DNA of 64,000 nucleotides, taken from Flavobacterium sp. Lineage in GTDB: Bacteria > Bacteroidota > Bacteroidia > Flavobacteriales > Flavobacteriaceae. Position numbers and translations under genes: made by a program. Where the stretch lies: the NCBI GenBank assembly GCA_023251135.1, contig JAHEZJ010000016.1, positions 57,549 to 121,548 of the forward strand. Direction: 5' to 3'. The number at the start of each line of letters is the position of its first letter. The first letter of the stretch is position 1. Positions 16,249-25,072 of the stretch are shown here, one piece after another. The notes beneath the pieces are model-generated. The model saw only the letters and a list, made by a program, of their open reading frames with translations, searched no databases and had not been told where the DNA came from.

Positions 16249-17347
16249 TTACTCTTCCTCTTTCTGTCCCATCATCATCAGGAATGCTTTCAGGAACGGA
16301 TCGATATTACCGTTCATTACGCCGTCAACATCACTGGTTTCATAGCCTGTACGAACGTCTTTTACTAGTTTATAAGGCTGCATTACATAGTTACGTATTT
16401 GCGAACCCCATTCGATTTTCATTTTTCCGGCTTCGATATCGGCACGCTGCGCCTGTTGCTTTTTTAGCTCGATTTCGTACAGCTGAGAACGTAACATTTG
16501 CATAGCACGTTGTCGGTTGTCTTGCTGAGATCGTGTTTCGGAACATTGAATCTGAATTCCGGTTGGCTTGTGCACCAATTGTACTTTGGTTTCAACTTTG
16601 TTTACGTTTTGTCCTCCGGCACCACTTGAACGTGAAGTGGTAATTTCGATATCGGCAGGATTGATGTCAATCTCGATACTGTCGTCTACCAACGGATACA
16701 CATAAACAGAGGCAAATGAGGTATGGCGTTTGGCATTACTGTCAAAAGGCGAAATTCGGACTAAACGATGTACTCCGTTTTCTCCTTTTAAATATCCAAA
16801 AGAATAATCGCCTTCAAATTCTAAGGTAACGGTTTTAATTCCGGCAACCTCACCAGCCTGAAAGTTCAGTTCTTTTATTTTGTAACCGTAACTTTCTCCC
16901 CACATCATGTACATTCGCATTAGCATTCCGGCCCAGTCGCAACTTTCAGTTCCACCTGCCCCGGCTGTAATTTGCACGACAGCGCTTAAACTGTCGCCTT
17001 CATCTGAAAGCATGTTTTTAAACTCAATGTTTTCAATATGTGCCTGAGTGGTATTGTAATGTTCGTCTAATTCTTCTGCAGAAAGCTCACCTTCTTTGTA
17101 AAAATCATACGCCAGTTGCAATTCATCTGTCAGTTCGATTGCTTTGTTGTAGTCTTCGATCCATTTTTTCTTGTTTCGAAGGTTTTTTACAATAGCTTCG
17201 GCTTCTTTTGCATTGTTCCAGAAATCAGGCGCAAAGGTCTTTTCTTCTTCGTTTGCAATTTCGATTAGCTTGGCATCAACGTCAAAGATACCTCCTCAAC
17301 GCACCAAGGCGCTCCACAATACCTTTTATTTGTTCGGTCGTTGTCAT
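16249..17347 (-). CDS. prfB: Peptide chain release factor 2 with programmed +1 frameshift
   Basis: Release factor 2 recognises UGA and UAA and frees the finished peptide. Translation starts at 17347 ([21 protein letters not shown]), meets an in-frame TGA at 17284-17282 after 21 codons, and must shift +1 to continue with GAC at 17283-17281. The product would be 365 aa, normal for RF2. The second frame carries the stop-codon-reading motif SPF (in [11 protein letters not shown]) and the catalytic GGQ at residues 244-246. Starting at the internal methionine at 17121 would drop the N-terminal domain and is not the real gene. The UGA is part of an autoregulatory circuit known in most bacteria: low RF2 favours the shift and so restores RF2. 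Confidence 0.95.
17281..17296 (-). promoter_or_regulatory. prfB programmed frameshift site
   Basis: On the minus strand the sequence AGGAGGTATCTTTGAC has an internal Shine-Dalgarno-like AGGAGG three bases before the slippery CTT codon and the TGA stop. Spacing and order are the same as in Escherichia coli prfB. The ribosome slips from CTT to TTT and reads GAC next. Confidence 0.93.
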
Positions 17348-17459
17348 AAATTAATAGTAGTTTTATATGTTTTTTACAAATATTACGTTAATTTGGTTCT
17401 GTAGTAATAGGGAAGTTAAAATTTACTGAAACTTACCAAAATTAACTAACAGTAATACG

Positions 17460-17467
17460 TAATTTTG
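17460..17467 (+). promoter_or_regulatory. -7 promoter box for threonine aldolase gene
   Basis: TAATTTTG matches TAnnTTTG exactly and lies 31 bp before the ATG at 17499. No -33 TTG at the usual distance was seen. Confidence 0.5.
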
Positions 17468-17498
17468 CTGTACAAAAATAAGATATAGTTTTTAGAAT

Positions 17499-18518
17499 AT
17501 GGAAATAAATTTAATTAGCGATACCATTACTAAACCAACATATGAAATGTTGCAGTATATGTTTAATGCTCATGTTGGCGATGACGTATACAGGCAGGAT
17601 CCTACAGTTATCGAATTAGAGACTAGAGTAGCTGAGTTTTTTGGTATGGAAGCCGGGCTTTTTTTTCCGTCTGGAACTATGGCAAATCAAACCGCAATTA
17701 AATTACATACCCAACCCGGAGAACAATTGATCGCAGACAAATATGCCCACGTTTATCATTATGAAGGAGGAGGAGTTTCGTTTAACAGTGGGGTTTCCTG
17801 TTGTTTGTTAGACGGACATCGCGGGATGATCAATGCGAGTCAGGTTGCTGCGGCAATCAATGATCCCGAGTTTTATCACAGTCCGCTAACCAGTTTGGTT
17901 TGCGTGGAGAATACCACTAATAAAGGAGGTGGGGCTTGTTATGAATTAGAAGATTTAAGAGAGATAAAAAAAGTTTGTGATGCCAATAATCTGAAATTCC
18001 ATTTAGACGGAGCCAGGATTTGGAATGCATTGGTCGCAAAAAGACAAAACCCAAAAGAATTTGGGGCAATTTTCGATACCATTTCGGTTTGTTTGTCTAA
18101 AGGATTGGGGGCTCCAATAGGTTCTGTGCTGCTTGGAACCAAAGAAGATATCCGTAGAGCGTTGAGAATAAGGAAGATACTGGGTGGTGGAATGCGTCAG
18201 GTAGGTTATTTAGCCGCAGCAGGATTGTTTGCTTTGGCACATAATATTGAACGACTGGCAGAAGACCACAGAAGAGCCAAGGAAATTGCTGCTGTTTTAA
18301 GCACGAAATCCTGGGTATCAGCAATAGAGCCCGTGGAAACGAACATTTTGATTTTCTCTTTGGCAGAGGGATACAGCGATCAGTTGCTGATTGAAAAATT
18401 AAAACAAAAAAATATCCTCATCAGTTCAATGGGACATAATAAGCTCAGAATTGTAACGCATTTAGATTATAAAGAGGTAATGCATACTTATGTGATTGAA
18501 ACGTTGCAGAAGTTTTAG
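17499..18518 (+). CDS. ltaE: Low-specificity threonine aldolase family protein
   Basis: This 339-aa PLP-dependent enzyme of the beta-eliminating lyase/threonine aldolase family would cleave threonine or allo-threonine to glycine and acetaldehyde. It starts INLISDTITKPT and has GDDVYRQDPTV, the HLDGARIWNA motif, and the PLP lysine K201 in SVCLSKGLGAPIGS. Length is typical. It is monocistronic, with its own -7 box and a terminator at 18574-18609. Confidence 0.9.
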   Translation: MEINLISDTITKPTYEMLQYMFNAHVGDDVYRQDPTVIELETRVAEFFGMEAGLFFPSGTMANQTAIKLHTQPGEQLIADKYAHVYHYEGGGVSFNSGVSCCLLDGHRGMINASQVAAAINDPEFYHSPLTSLVCVENTTNKGGGACYELEDLREIKKVCDANNLKFHLDGARIWNALVAKRQNPKEFGAIFDTISVCLSKGLGAPIGSVLLGTKEDIRRALRIRKILGGGMRQVGYLAAAGLFALAHNIERLAEDHRRAKEIAAVLSTKSWVSAIEPVETNILIFSLAEGYSDQLLIEKLKQKNILISSMGHNKLRIVTHLDYKEVMHTYVIETLQKF

Positions 18519-18573
18519 TGGAAAAGGGGCTAAGGTTCTGAGATACTAAGGTTTGATTTTAAATGCTACAAGT

Positions 18574-18609
18574 AAAAAAAAGCTGTCACTTTAGGACAGC
18601 TTTTTTTTT
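18574..18609 (+). terminator. Terminator between ltaE and ybaB
   Basis: AAAAAAAGCTGTC/GACAGCTTTTTTTT with a 7-nt loop. It has A and T tracts on both sides and could serve both convergent genes. Confidence 0.85.
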
Positions 18610-18689
18610 AGAACCTCAGAACCTCAGAACCTCAGAACCTCAGAACCTCAGAACCTCAGAACCTCAGAACCTCAGAACCTCAGAACCTC
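18610..18689. repeat. Tandem octamer repeat, (AGAACCTC)x10
   Basis: Ten perfect, uninterrupted copies of AGAACCTC fill 80 bp, directly after the terminator and 2 bp before the ybaB stop codon. A single reverse-oriented piece (GGTTCTGAG) lies at 18534-18542. No coding sense; length is likely to vary between isolates by replication slippage. Confidence 0.95.
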
Positions 18690-18691
18690 CG

Positions 18692-19012
18692 TTATTTAAA
18701 AAGATTATCCATCCCTGGAATCATTGGCATATCCATTTTGGCAACGGCATCCAGTTCTCTTTCGTTTACGCTTGTTGCTTTTTCTATTGCTTTATTTAAC
18801 GTTACAATAAGATAGTCTTCCAGTTGTTCTTTATCTTCCAGTAAAGAGTCGTCAATGCTGATTGATGTTACTTTTCTATTTGCGGTTAATGTTACTTTTA
18901 ATAATCCGTCAGCGCTTTGTTCATCAATCAAAACGGTGTCTAAACGCTTTTTTGTATCTTCAATTTTTTGTTGGGTTTCTTTAAGTTTACCCATCATTCC
19001 CATTAAATCCAT
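18692..19012 (-). CDS. YbaB/EbfC family nucleoid-associated protein
   Basis: This 106-aa protein has the YbaB/EbfC layout: a Lys/Glu-rich helix at the N-terminus ([19 protein letters not shown]), a central beta-hairpin ([18 protein letters not shown]), and a C-terminal helix ending in [11 protein letters not shown]. Family members bind DNA as dimers. In many bacteria the gene is next to dnaX and recR; here it is not. A perfect -7 box lies 28 bp upstream. Confidence 0.9.
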   Translation of the reverse strand: MDLMGMMGKLKETQQKIEDTKKRLDTVLIDEQSADGLLKVTLTANRKVTSISIDDSLLEDKEQLEDYLIVTLNKAIEKATSVNERELDAVAKMDMPMIPGMDNLFK

Positions 19013-19039
19013 TTTTGTTGATTTTTAAATTATTTCATA

Positions 19040-19047
19040 CAAAATTA
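19040..19047 (-). promoter_or_regulatory. -7 promoter box for ybaB
   Basis: TAATTTTG on the minus strand matches TAnnTTTG exactly and lies 28 bp upstream of the start codon at 19012. Confidence 0.5.
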
Positions 19048-19079
19048 GTATATTGCTGTATGAAAGCAATAGATATTTT

Positions 19080-21215
19080 ATGAAAAAATTAATTTGGTTC
19101 TGTTGTGTTTATAGTATTTTTGCTGCTTCGTATTTAAAAACTAATGCTCAATCAATGCAAAACGATATACTGGCTCCAAAAGCCAAAGAGGTTTCAAAAT
19201 CATTAAAAAAACATAAAGAGACTAGAGTAGACAATTATTTTTGGTTAAATGACCGCGAAAATCCTGAGGTAATTGATTATCTGAATCAGGAAAATGCCTA
19301 TTACCAAAAGATGACTTCACATACAAAAGGACTTCAGGAAGATTTGTATGAGGAAATGAAGGGAAGAGTGAAAGAAGACGATTCCTCGGTTCCTTATTTT
19401 TATAATGGATATTTTTACATCACCCGTTTTGAAACAGGACAGGACTATCCCATTTTTGCCAGAAAAAAAGGCAGCCTTTCGGCAGCCGAAGAAATTTTAT
19501 TCAACTGCAATGAATTGGCAAAAGGACATGCTTACTTTAAATTAGGAGGTTTAAGCATTAGTCCCGACAATAAATTTGCAAGTTTTGGAGTGGATATTGT
19601 AGGGAGAAGAATTTACACCATTCAGTTTAAAAACTTAGAGACCGGAGAGATTTTATCGGATAAAATCGAAAATGCAACCGGAGGATCTGTTTGGGCAAAT
19701 GACAATAAAACCGTTTTTTATACCAAACAGGACGAAGTAACTTTAAGAGCGGATAAAATTTTCAGACACAAATTAAATACAGATTCGGCGACCGATGTTT
19801 TGGTTTTTAATGAAATCGATGATACCTTCAATGTTTCGGTTAGTAAAGAAAAATCAAGAAAATACATTGTAATTGGTTCCGGAAGTACTCTAACAACGGA
19901 ATACAGAATTTTAAATTCAGATAATCCCGACGGAGAGTTTGAAGTGTTTCAGACTCGTGTTCGCGGGCTGGAGTATAGTATTTCACATTTTGAAGACTCT
20001 TTCTATATTTTAACGAATAAAGACAAGGCGACAAACTTCAAGCTGATGAAAACGCCTGAAAACAAAACAGGAAAAAGAAATTGGGTAGACCTTATTCCGC
20101 ATCGTGAAGATGTTTTATTAGAAGATATTGAAATTTTTAAAAACTATTTGGTCGTAGAAGAACGTTCCAATGGTTTGAACCACATTCGTATTATGCCGTG
20201 GAATGGCGAACCGGATTATTATCTCCCTTTTGGCAGCGAAACCTATAATGCTTACACCACAACAAATGTTGATTTTGATACCGATGTTTTGCGCTACAGT
20301 TATCAATCGCTGGCAACACCATCTTCTGTAATCGACTTTAATATGAAGACTAAAGCGAAGGAGGTTTTAAAAGAACAACAGGTATTAGGAGGAAAATTTG
20401 ATAAAGAAAATTACATCGAGGAACGTGTGTGGGCAACTGCCAGAGACGGTGTTAAGGTGCCAATCTCGATGATTTATAGAAAAGGGCTGGAGAAGAATGG
20501 TAAAAACCCATTGCTTCTGTATGCTTATGGTTCGTATGGAATTACAATGGATACCTATTTTTCTTCTACAAGACTTTCATTGCTGGACCGTGGTTTTGTT
20601 TATGCAATTGCCCATATCAGAGGGGGAGAAGACTTAGGAAGACAATGGTATGAGGATGGAAAACTGTTAAAAAAGAAAAATACCTTTACAGATTTCATCG
20701 ATTGCTCTAAATTTGTCATTAACGAAAAATACACTTCTTCTAAACATTTGTATGCAGAAGGAGGATCAGCCGGAGGACTTTTGATGGGCGTTATCGTAAA
20801 TGAAGCACCCGAATTGTACAACGGAGTGATCGCTCAGGTGCCTTTTGTAGATGTTATTACCACAATGCTGGACGACAGTATTCCGTTGACAACAGGAGAA
20901 TATGATGAATGGGGAAATCCCAACAATAAAAAATATTACGATTATATGTTGTCGTATTCACCGTACGATAATGTAAAAGCACAAAATTATCCAAATATGT
21001 ACGTTTCAACCGGATTACATGATTCGCAGGTACAGTATTGGGAACCTGCCAAGTGGGTAGCCAAATTAAGAAACTTGAAAACAAATAACAATTTATTGTT
21101 TTTAGATACCAATATGGATGCCGGACATGGCGGAGCTTCAGGGCGCTTTGAGGCCCTAAAAGACTTAGCAAAAGAATTTAGTTTTTTATTAGATTTAGAA
21201 AAAATTAAAAGCTAA
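19080..21215 (+). CDS. Exported S9A oligopeptidase (oligopeptidase B-like)
   Basis: This 711-aa serine peptidase of the prolyl oligopeptidase family has an N-terminal signal sequence (MKKLIWFCCVYSIFAASYLKTNA), a seven-bladed propeller region over about residues 60-410 and a C-terminal alpha/beta-hydrolase domain. The catalytic triad is S563 (GGSAGG), D648 (GLHDSQV) and H683 (AGHGG). The start pattern PxAKEVSK..KHKETRVDNYFWL resembles oligopeptidase B more than prolyl endopeptidase, suggesting cleavage after basic residues. The ATG at 19080 is preferred over 19053 because it starts the signal peptide. It is likely periplasmic and degrades peptides for uptake. Confidence 0.9.
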   Translation: MKKLIWFCCVYSIFAASYLKTNAQSMQNDILAPKAKEVSKSLKKHKETRVDNYFWLNDRENPEVIDYLNQENAYYQKMTSHTKGLQEDLYEEMKGRVKEDDSSVPYFYNGYFYITRFETGQDYPIFARKKGSLSAAEEILFNCNELAKGHAYFKLGGLSISPDNKFASFGVDIVGRRIYTIQFKNLETGEILSDKIENATGGSVWANDNKTVFYTKQDEVTLRADKIFRHKLNTDSATDVLVFNEIDDTFNVSVSKEKSRKYIVIGSGSTLTTEYRILNSDNPDGEFEVFQTRVRGLEYSISHFEDSFYILTNKDKATNFKLMKTPENKTGKRNWVDLIPHREDVLLEDIEIFKNYLVVEERSNGLNHIRIMPWNGEPDYYLPFGSETYNAYTTTNVDFDTDVLRYSYQSLATPSSVIDFNMKTKAKEVLKEQQVLGGKFDKENYIEERVWATARDGVKVPISMIYRKGLEKNGKNPLLLYAYGSYGITMDTYFSSTRLSLLDRGFVYAIAHIRGGEDLGRQWYEDGKLLKKKNTFTDFIDCSKFVINEKYTSSKHLYAEGGSAGGLLMGVIVNEAPELYNGVIAQVPFVDVITTMLDDSIPLTTGEYDEWGNPNNKKYYDYMLSYSPYDNVKAQNYPNMYVSTGLHDSQVQYWEPAKWVAKLRNLKTNNNLLFLDTNMDAGHGGASGRFEALKDLAKEFSFLLDLEKIKS

Positions 21216-21230
21216 TTAGAAATTTTTTGT

Positions 21231-21238
21231 TAAATTTG
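21231..21238 (+). promoter_or_regulatory. -7 promoter box for cysteine-synthase-like gene
   Basis: TAAATTTG is a perfect TAnnTTTG. It predicts a transcript start near 21245, which leaves a 41-nt leader for the ATG at 21286 but only about 17 nt for the ATG at 21262. Confidence 0.5.
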
Positions 21239-21285
21239 CAACCTATCAAGGTTATTTTAAAATGCCTTTGATTAACTATTTTTTT

Positions 21286-22326
21286 ATGAAAGAAGAAATA
21301 AACGCTTATAATAATGTTTTAGAATTAATAGGTAATACCCCGCTTATTAAGCTAAATAAAATCACCGAAGAGTTAGAAGGAAATTTCTACGCAAAGGTAG
21401 AAGCTTTTAATCCAGGACATTCCTCAAAAGATAGAATAGCGTTATACATTATTGAAGAGGCTGAAAAAAGAGGGATTCTATCACCAGGTGATACCATCAT
21501 CGAAACGACATCCGGTAACACAGGTTTTAGTTTAGCTATGGTAAGCATTATAAAAGGTTATAATTGTATTCTGGCCGTAAGTTCAAAATCATCCAAAGAT
21601 AAAATTGACATGTTGAGAAGTTTAGGTGCCAAGGTATATGTTTGCCCGGCCCACGTTTCAGCAGATGACGAGAGATCTTACTATAATGTAGCCAAACGTT
21701 TACATGAAGAAACAAAAGGCTCTGTATACATCAATCAGTATTTTAACCAATTGAATATTGATGCACATTATAACTCTACAGGTCCAGAAATCTGGGAACA
21801 GACAAAAGGAAAAATAACACATCTTATTGCCTGCAGCGGAACAGGAGGAACGATCTCAGGAACTGCAAAATTCTTAAAAGAGCAAAATCCGAATATCAGA
21901 ATTTTAGGTGTAGATGCTTTTGGATCGGTATTAAAGAAATACCATGAAACAAAAGAATTTGATAGCAAAGAAATTTATCCGTACCGTATTGAAGGTTTAG
22001 GTAAAAACTTAATCCCTTCGGCTACTGACTTTGATATCATCGATAAGTTCATGAAAGTGACAGATGAGGAAAGTGCTCACTCTGCCAGAGAGATTACCAG
22101 AAAAGAAGGTTTGTTTGTAGGCTATACTTCAGGAGCAGTAATGCAGGCGATCAAACAATATGCAGAAGAAGGCGAGTTTACAAAAGACAGTAATATCATT
22201 GCCATTTTTCCGGATCACGGTTCTCGTTATATGAGTAAAGTATTCAGTGATGACTGGATGAACGAACAAGGTTTCTTTGACAGTGTCAATGAAGAAGAAG
22301 TTCAAAAAATTGAATTTGTAAAGTAG
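21286..22326 (+). CDS. PLP-dependent cysteine synthase / cystathionine beta-synthase family protein
   Basis: This 346-aa fold type II PLP enzyme has the family start [13 protein letters not shown], the PLP lysine K48 (NPGHSSKDR), the substrate loop [11 protein letters not shown], and the phosphate-binding glycine loop [10 protein letters not shown]. These are shared by O-acetylserine sulfhydrylases and the catalytic core of cystathionine beta-synthase, so the substrate cannot be fixed from sequence alone. There is no regulatory CBS domain. An alternative start at 21262 adds eight hydrophobic residues; I prefer 21286 from homology and the promoter position. Confidence 0.88.
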   Translation: MKEEINAYNNVLELIGNTPLIKLNKITEELEGNFYAKVEAFNPGHSSKDRIALYIIEEAEKRGILSPGDTIIETTSGNTGFSLAMVSIIKGYNCILAVSSKSSKDKIDMLRSLGAKVYVCPAHVSADDERSYYNVAKRLHEETKGSVYINQYFNQLNIDAHYNSTGPEIWEQTKGKITHLIACSGTGGTISGTAKFLKEQNPNIRILGVDAFGSVLKKYHETKEFDSKEIYPYRIEGLGKNLIPSATDFDIIDKFMKVTDEESAHSAREITRKEGLFVGYTSGAVMQAIKQYAEEGEFTKDSNIIAIFPDHGSRYMSKVFSDDWMNEQGFFDSVNEEEVQKIEFVK

Positions 22327-22353
22327 TACATTAAACTGCTTTCTTACTATAAC

Positions 22354-22385
22354 AACTCCATTCGTTTTACGGATGGAGTTTTTTT
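22354..22385 (+). terminator. Terminator after the cysteine-synthase-like gene
   Basis: AACTCCAT/ATGGAGTT stem with an 11-nt loop and a T run, 27 bp after the stop codon. Confidence 0.85.
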
Positions 22386-22708
22386 ATGCCTGAATTTGTT
22401 TTAAACGGCTGATTTTAACTTTTTTATCACTTTATAAGTGTTTGTGTAGAATGTTAATTTTTCTTATTTTATTGTAAATGGTTTTATTATTTGTAGTAAT
22501 TGTATGATTTATTTGTGATAAGTTTATATTTTTAACAAAATATATTAAAGTATAAACAAATGTAATTATAGGTTTTAAATTATCAATTTTGGTTATTTAA
22601 CGGTTATTTTGGTCCGTTGTCGAATAAATTTCCGTCCATATGCATAATAATTTAGTTTAGAGGCATTAGAACGACACTTTGTTTTTTTAATCCCTAAACC
22701 TACCTATT
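22386..22708. other. AT-rich intergenic region before the LamG gene
   Basis: More than 300 bp without an open reading frame of coding character. It must hold the promoter of the LamG protein gene, but I saw no exact TAnnTTTG at a suitable place; TTATTTTG near 22604 is one mismatch away. Confidence 0.4.
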
Positions 22709-23611
22709 ATGAAAAAAATGCTACTTACTTTGATGTTTGTTAGTTATTTGAATACTAATGCTCAGAATCCAATACAGGAATTTAATTTTAATACTACTTT
22801 AAACAATACCGCCAATACCGCTTCTTTTGTCGGAGCTGCAAATTTTGTTGCAGATCGGGCAGGAGTGGCTAAAAGTGCGCAACGTCTCACCAATAAAGCT
22901 CTGGAAGCTGTTGTTGAGAATCTTCCTCAGGGCAATAGCGCCAGATCTGTAAGCATCTGGGTAAAACTAAATGATATTGCATCGGCAAATTATATATGGG
23001 GTTACGGAACAGCTTATAATGCGCAGTATTTCGGATTGTTGCAGCAAGGTACGGCTTCGTCTAATTCTGATTTAAGTTTAGCAGGCTGGGGCGCTTCTAA
23101 CGATGTGATCGTTTCTACTCCACTTGCCAAAGACAGCTGGTATCAATATACAATAACGTATGATGGAAAGACTGCTAAAATATACCGCAACGGTGTTTTG
23201 TTAAAAGCCGCAGAAGGGATTAGCCGCTCTACAAAAGGAAACATATTCAGACTGGGGGAAATAAACACCACCGTAGGAATCAATGCTGATATAGACGATT
23301 TAAAAATTTATGATGTTGCGATGACCAGCGAACAGGTTGAAGCTTCTTACGAGAGCTCAAAAGCAGTTACTCCAGTTGTAGCGAATGCTGAAACTGCTGC
23401 TGTTTCAAAAACAGTAAAAAATACAGCGATAAAAACTAAGGTTGTGCCAACTGCCAGTCCGGCAATGGGGGACTCGAATAAAGTTTCAAAAAATGTTGAG
23501 GTATTCTCACAAGGGCAAAAAATTCTGGGAAGCAGCAATACGATCAATATTAATGATCTGCCTGAAGGGACTTATTTGTTGAAAATTACCAATATGCCTC
23601 CAAAAAAATAA
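22709..23611 (+). CDS. Exported LamG-domain protein with a sorting-domain-like end
   Basis: This 300-aa protein has a signal peptide (MKKMLLTLMFVSYLNTNAQ) and one LamG/concanavalin-like beta-sandwich over about residues 25-210, ending with the LamG-type ADIDDLKIYDVAMTSEQVEA. A low-complexity linker follows. The last 40 residues (VEVFSQGQKILGSSNTININDLPEGTYLLKI) resemble the second half of a T9SS type A sorting domain, but the usual start (xxYPNP) is missing and the end NMPPKK is short. It could be a carbohydrate-binding surface protein whose sorting signal is degenerate. Confidence 0.75.
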   Translation: MKKMLLTLMFVSYLNTNAQNPIQEFNFNTTLNNTANTASFVGAANFVADRAGVAKSAQRLTNKALEAVVENLPQGNSARSVSIWVKLNDIASANYIWGYGTAYNAQYFGLLQQGTASSNSDLSLAGWGASNDVIVSTPLAKDSWYQYTITYDGKTAKIYRNGVLLKAAEGISRSTKGNIFRLGEINTTVGINADIDDLKIYDVAMTSEQVEASYESSKAVTPVVANAETAAVSKTVKNTAIKTKVVPTASPAMGDSNKVSKNVEVFSQGQKILGSSNTININDLPEGTYLLKITNMPPKK

Positions 23612-23711
23612 CTTAAAATTAAAGACAAAGTTTTGGTTAATAGGAAATTGTCAATTAGTTTTTATTTTTTCACCGTTGCTTAACAGCAATAAATTTTTTG
23701 AATAGTGAGAG

Positions 23712-23751
23712 AGCCTTCCGAAGTTTAACTAAAGAAGGCTTTTTGATTTTT
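23712..23751 (+). terminator. Terminator after the LamG gene
   Basis: AGCCTTC/GAAGGCT stem with a 15-nt loop followed by a T-rich tract, 100 bp after the stop codon. Confidence 0.8.
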
Positions 23752-23754
23752 TTA

Positions 23755-23952
23755 CTATTGCTTTTTTTGCTGTCCCGGTGCATAAGCTTTGGCACTTTTG
23801 CTTCCTGACATTTTTTTCGCTTGTCCCGGTGGTATTTTTCCCGAACCAGAAGCAGTACTGTGCGTATGAACTGTGCAGCTGATTACACTAAGAATCACAA
23901 ATACAATAACCAAAAGTATTACTGCGTATTTGGTGTATTTTGATGTTTTCAT
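23755..23952 (-). CDS. Small lipoprotein with PPGQAKK and APGQQKK motifs
   Basis: This 65-aa protein has a hydrophobic segment ending in a lipobox-like VISC (cysteine near residue 26), then a His/Ser/Gly-rich spacer and the sequence IPPGQAKKMSGSKSAKAYAPG, ending QQKKQ. From memory, small lipoproteins with this PGQAKK..G.KSA..YAPG pattern are frequent in Flavobacteriia and are sometimes labelled 'quinol oxidase subunit 4', a name with no support here. The start at 23952 is chosen because it begins a normal lipoprotein signal; an upstream start at 23991 would add 13 unrelated residues. Confidence 0.7.
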   Translation of the reverse strand: MKTSKYTKYAVILLVIVFVILSVISCTVHTHSTASGSGKIPPGQAKKMSGSKSAKAYAPGQQKKQ

Positions 23953-24126
23953 TGTTTTATTTTTTTTGTAAATATAGCAGATAATTTGCATCCAATCTTA
24001 TTTTTTGAAATCGATATGGAGGTAATGAGTGAATTTTTTTTTTGACTCTTCCCAACCTTTTGATGTAAAATGTACTCTATAGAAGTATAATCATTGTTAT
24101 ATGATTTTAACTAAAAAGAGTATAGT

Positions 24127-24882
24127 ATGAAAAAGAAATTCACTTTAGAGATAGCCAACCCTTGTTCTGAAAATTTTGACCAGATGATTCCTAATGCACA
24201 AGGTTCGTTTTGTAGTTCCTGTGCCAAGAATGTAATTGATTTAAGCAGAAAGACAAACGCTGAAGTGGCCCGATTCGTTGCCAACAATAAAGACCAGAAT
24301 ATTTGTGCCCGATTGAAAACAACACAGTTGGAAGAAGAGTTTACACAGCATGAAATTTCCAAAATCAATACGCTAAAGTACGCGGCAGTTGCAGCTTCAA
24401 TTCTGTTAGCATCAAATGTTACAGGACAGGAGAAAACACCGGTTCAAACCGAAGTAAATGTACCGGTACCCAATCATGCTATTATGGGGAAGATAGCCGT
24501 TAATCAAACTGCAGAGGAGGAAATTTTGATTACGATTAAAGGAAAGTTACTAGATGCAAAAACAAACAGGACTTTAAGTGGTAAAGCTTATCCAGATTTA
24601 ACGCTTAGTATCAATGATGCCCAACCTGCGATGAAAATAAATCCAAAAACGGGTGAGTTTTCTATTTCGTCGATGGTTTCTAAAAATAGCGAAGCCCTTA
24701 TGATCACAATCAAAAGTGGTGATTATTATTTATCCAAAACGATCCCCTTTGATATAAAAAATGTCAAAAAGAATGTTTTGCAGCAAAATATAATGATCAA
24801 CACCGAAGAACTCATTAAAGTGTACATTGCCGGAGGATTAGGGATTATTTATACAGAGAAAAAAGTGATTAAAGAGAATTGA
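24127..24882 (+). CDS. Membrane-anchored protein with N-terminal CxxC motif and beta-rich C-terminus
   Basis: This 251-aa protein starts with a domain of about 65 residues, NPCSENFDQMIPNAQGSFCSSCAKNVIDLS, a pattern common at the N-terminus of Bacteroidota membrane proteins and containing a possible metal or redox CSSC. A membrane helix near 82-100 follows. The C-terminal part (from about residue 130, ITIKGKLLDAKTNRTLSGKAYPDLTLS) resembles carboxypeptidase-regulatory-like beta-sandwich domains. The cysteine motif would be cytoplasmic and the beta domain periplasmic. Function unknown. Confidence 0.75.
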   Translation: MKKKFTLEIANPCSENFDQMIPNAQGSFCSSCAKNVIDLSRKTNAEVARFVANNKDQNICARLKTTQLEEEFTQHEISKINTLKYAAVAASILLASNVTGQEKTPVQTEVNVPVPNHAIMGKIAVNQTAEEEILITIKGKLLDAKTNRTLSGKAYPDLTLSINDAQPAMKINPKTGEFSISSMVSKNSEALMITIKSGDYYLSKTIPFDIKNVKKNVLQQNIMINTEELIKVYIAGGLGIIYTEKKVIKEN

Positions 24883-24905
24883 TTGATTTGTTGTTTTTTG
24901 AATAA

Positions 24906-24935
24906 AAAAAGCTCTGGGGTTTCCAGAGCTTTTTG
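24906..24935 (+). terminator. Terminator, possibly shared by the convergent toxin operon
   Basis: AAAAGCTCTGG/CCAGAGCTTTTT with a 5-nt loop, about 25 bp after the upstream gene. It is symmetric enough to work on the minus strand, where the long toxin operon ends at 25073. Confidence 0.85.
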
Positions 24936-25072
24936 TGTTTGTAGAGGGACTAGTTTTTTAATGGTTTCACTTTTTTGTTCAAAATTGCATTTTCATCTTT
25001 GAAAAAGGATTTTAAATTTCTATATTGAAAATTTTAGACTCATTTAAAAATTTTCTTAACTCCTCCCTAAAT

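Noticed and set aside
16249-17121. A shortened release factor 2 starting at the internal methionine
   Set aside because: The upstream frame with AGGAGG, CTT and TGA is the standard frameshift arrangement and restores the missing N-terminal domain.
18610-18689. CRISPR array
   Set aside because: Units are 8 bp with no spacers and no cas genes are nearby.
18563-18799. A plus-strand gene across the octamer array
   Set aside because: Its peptide is mostly the repeated translation of the octamer and it overlaps ybaB on the other strand.
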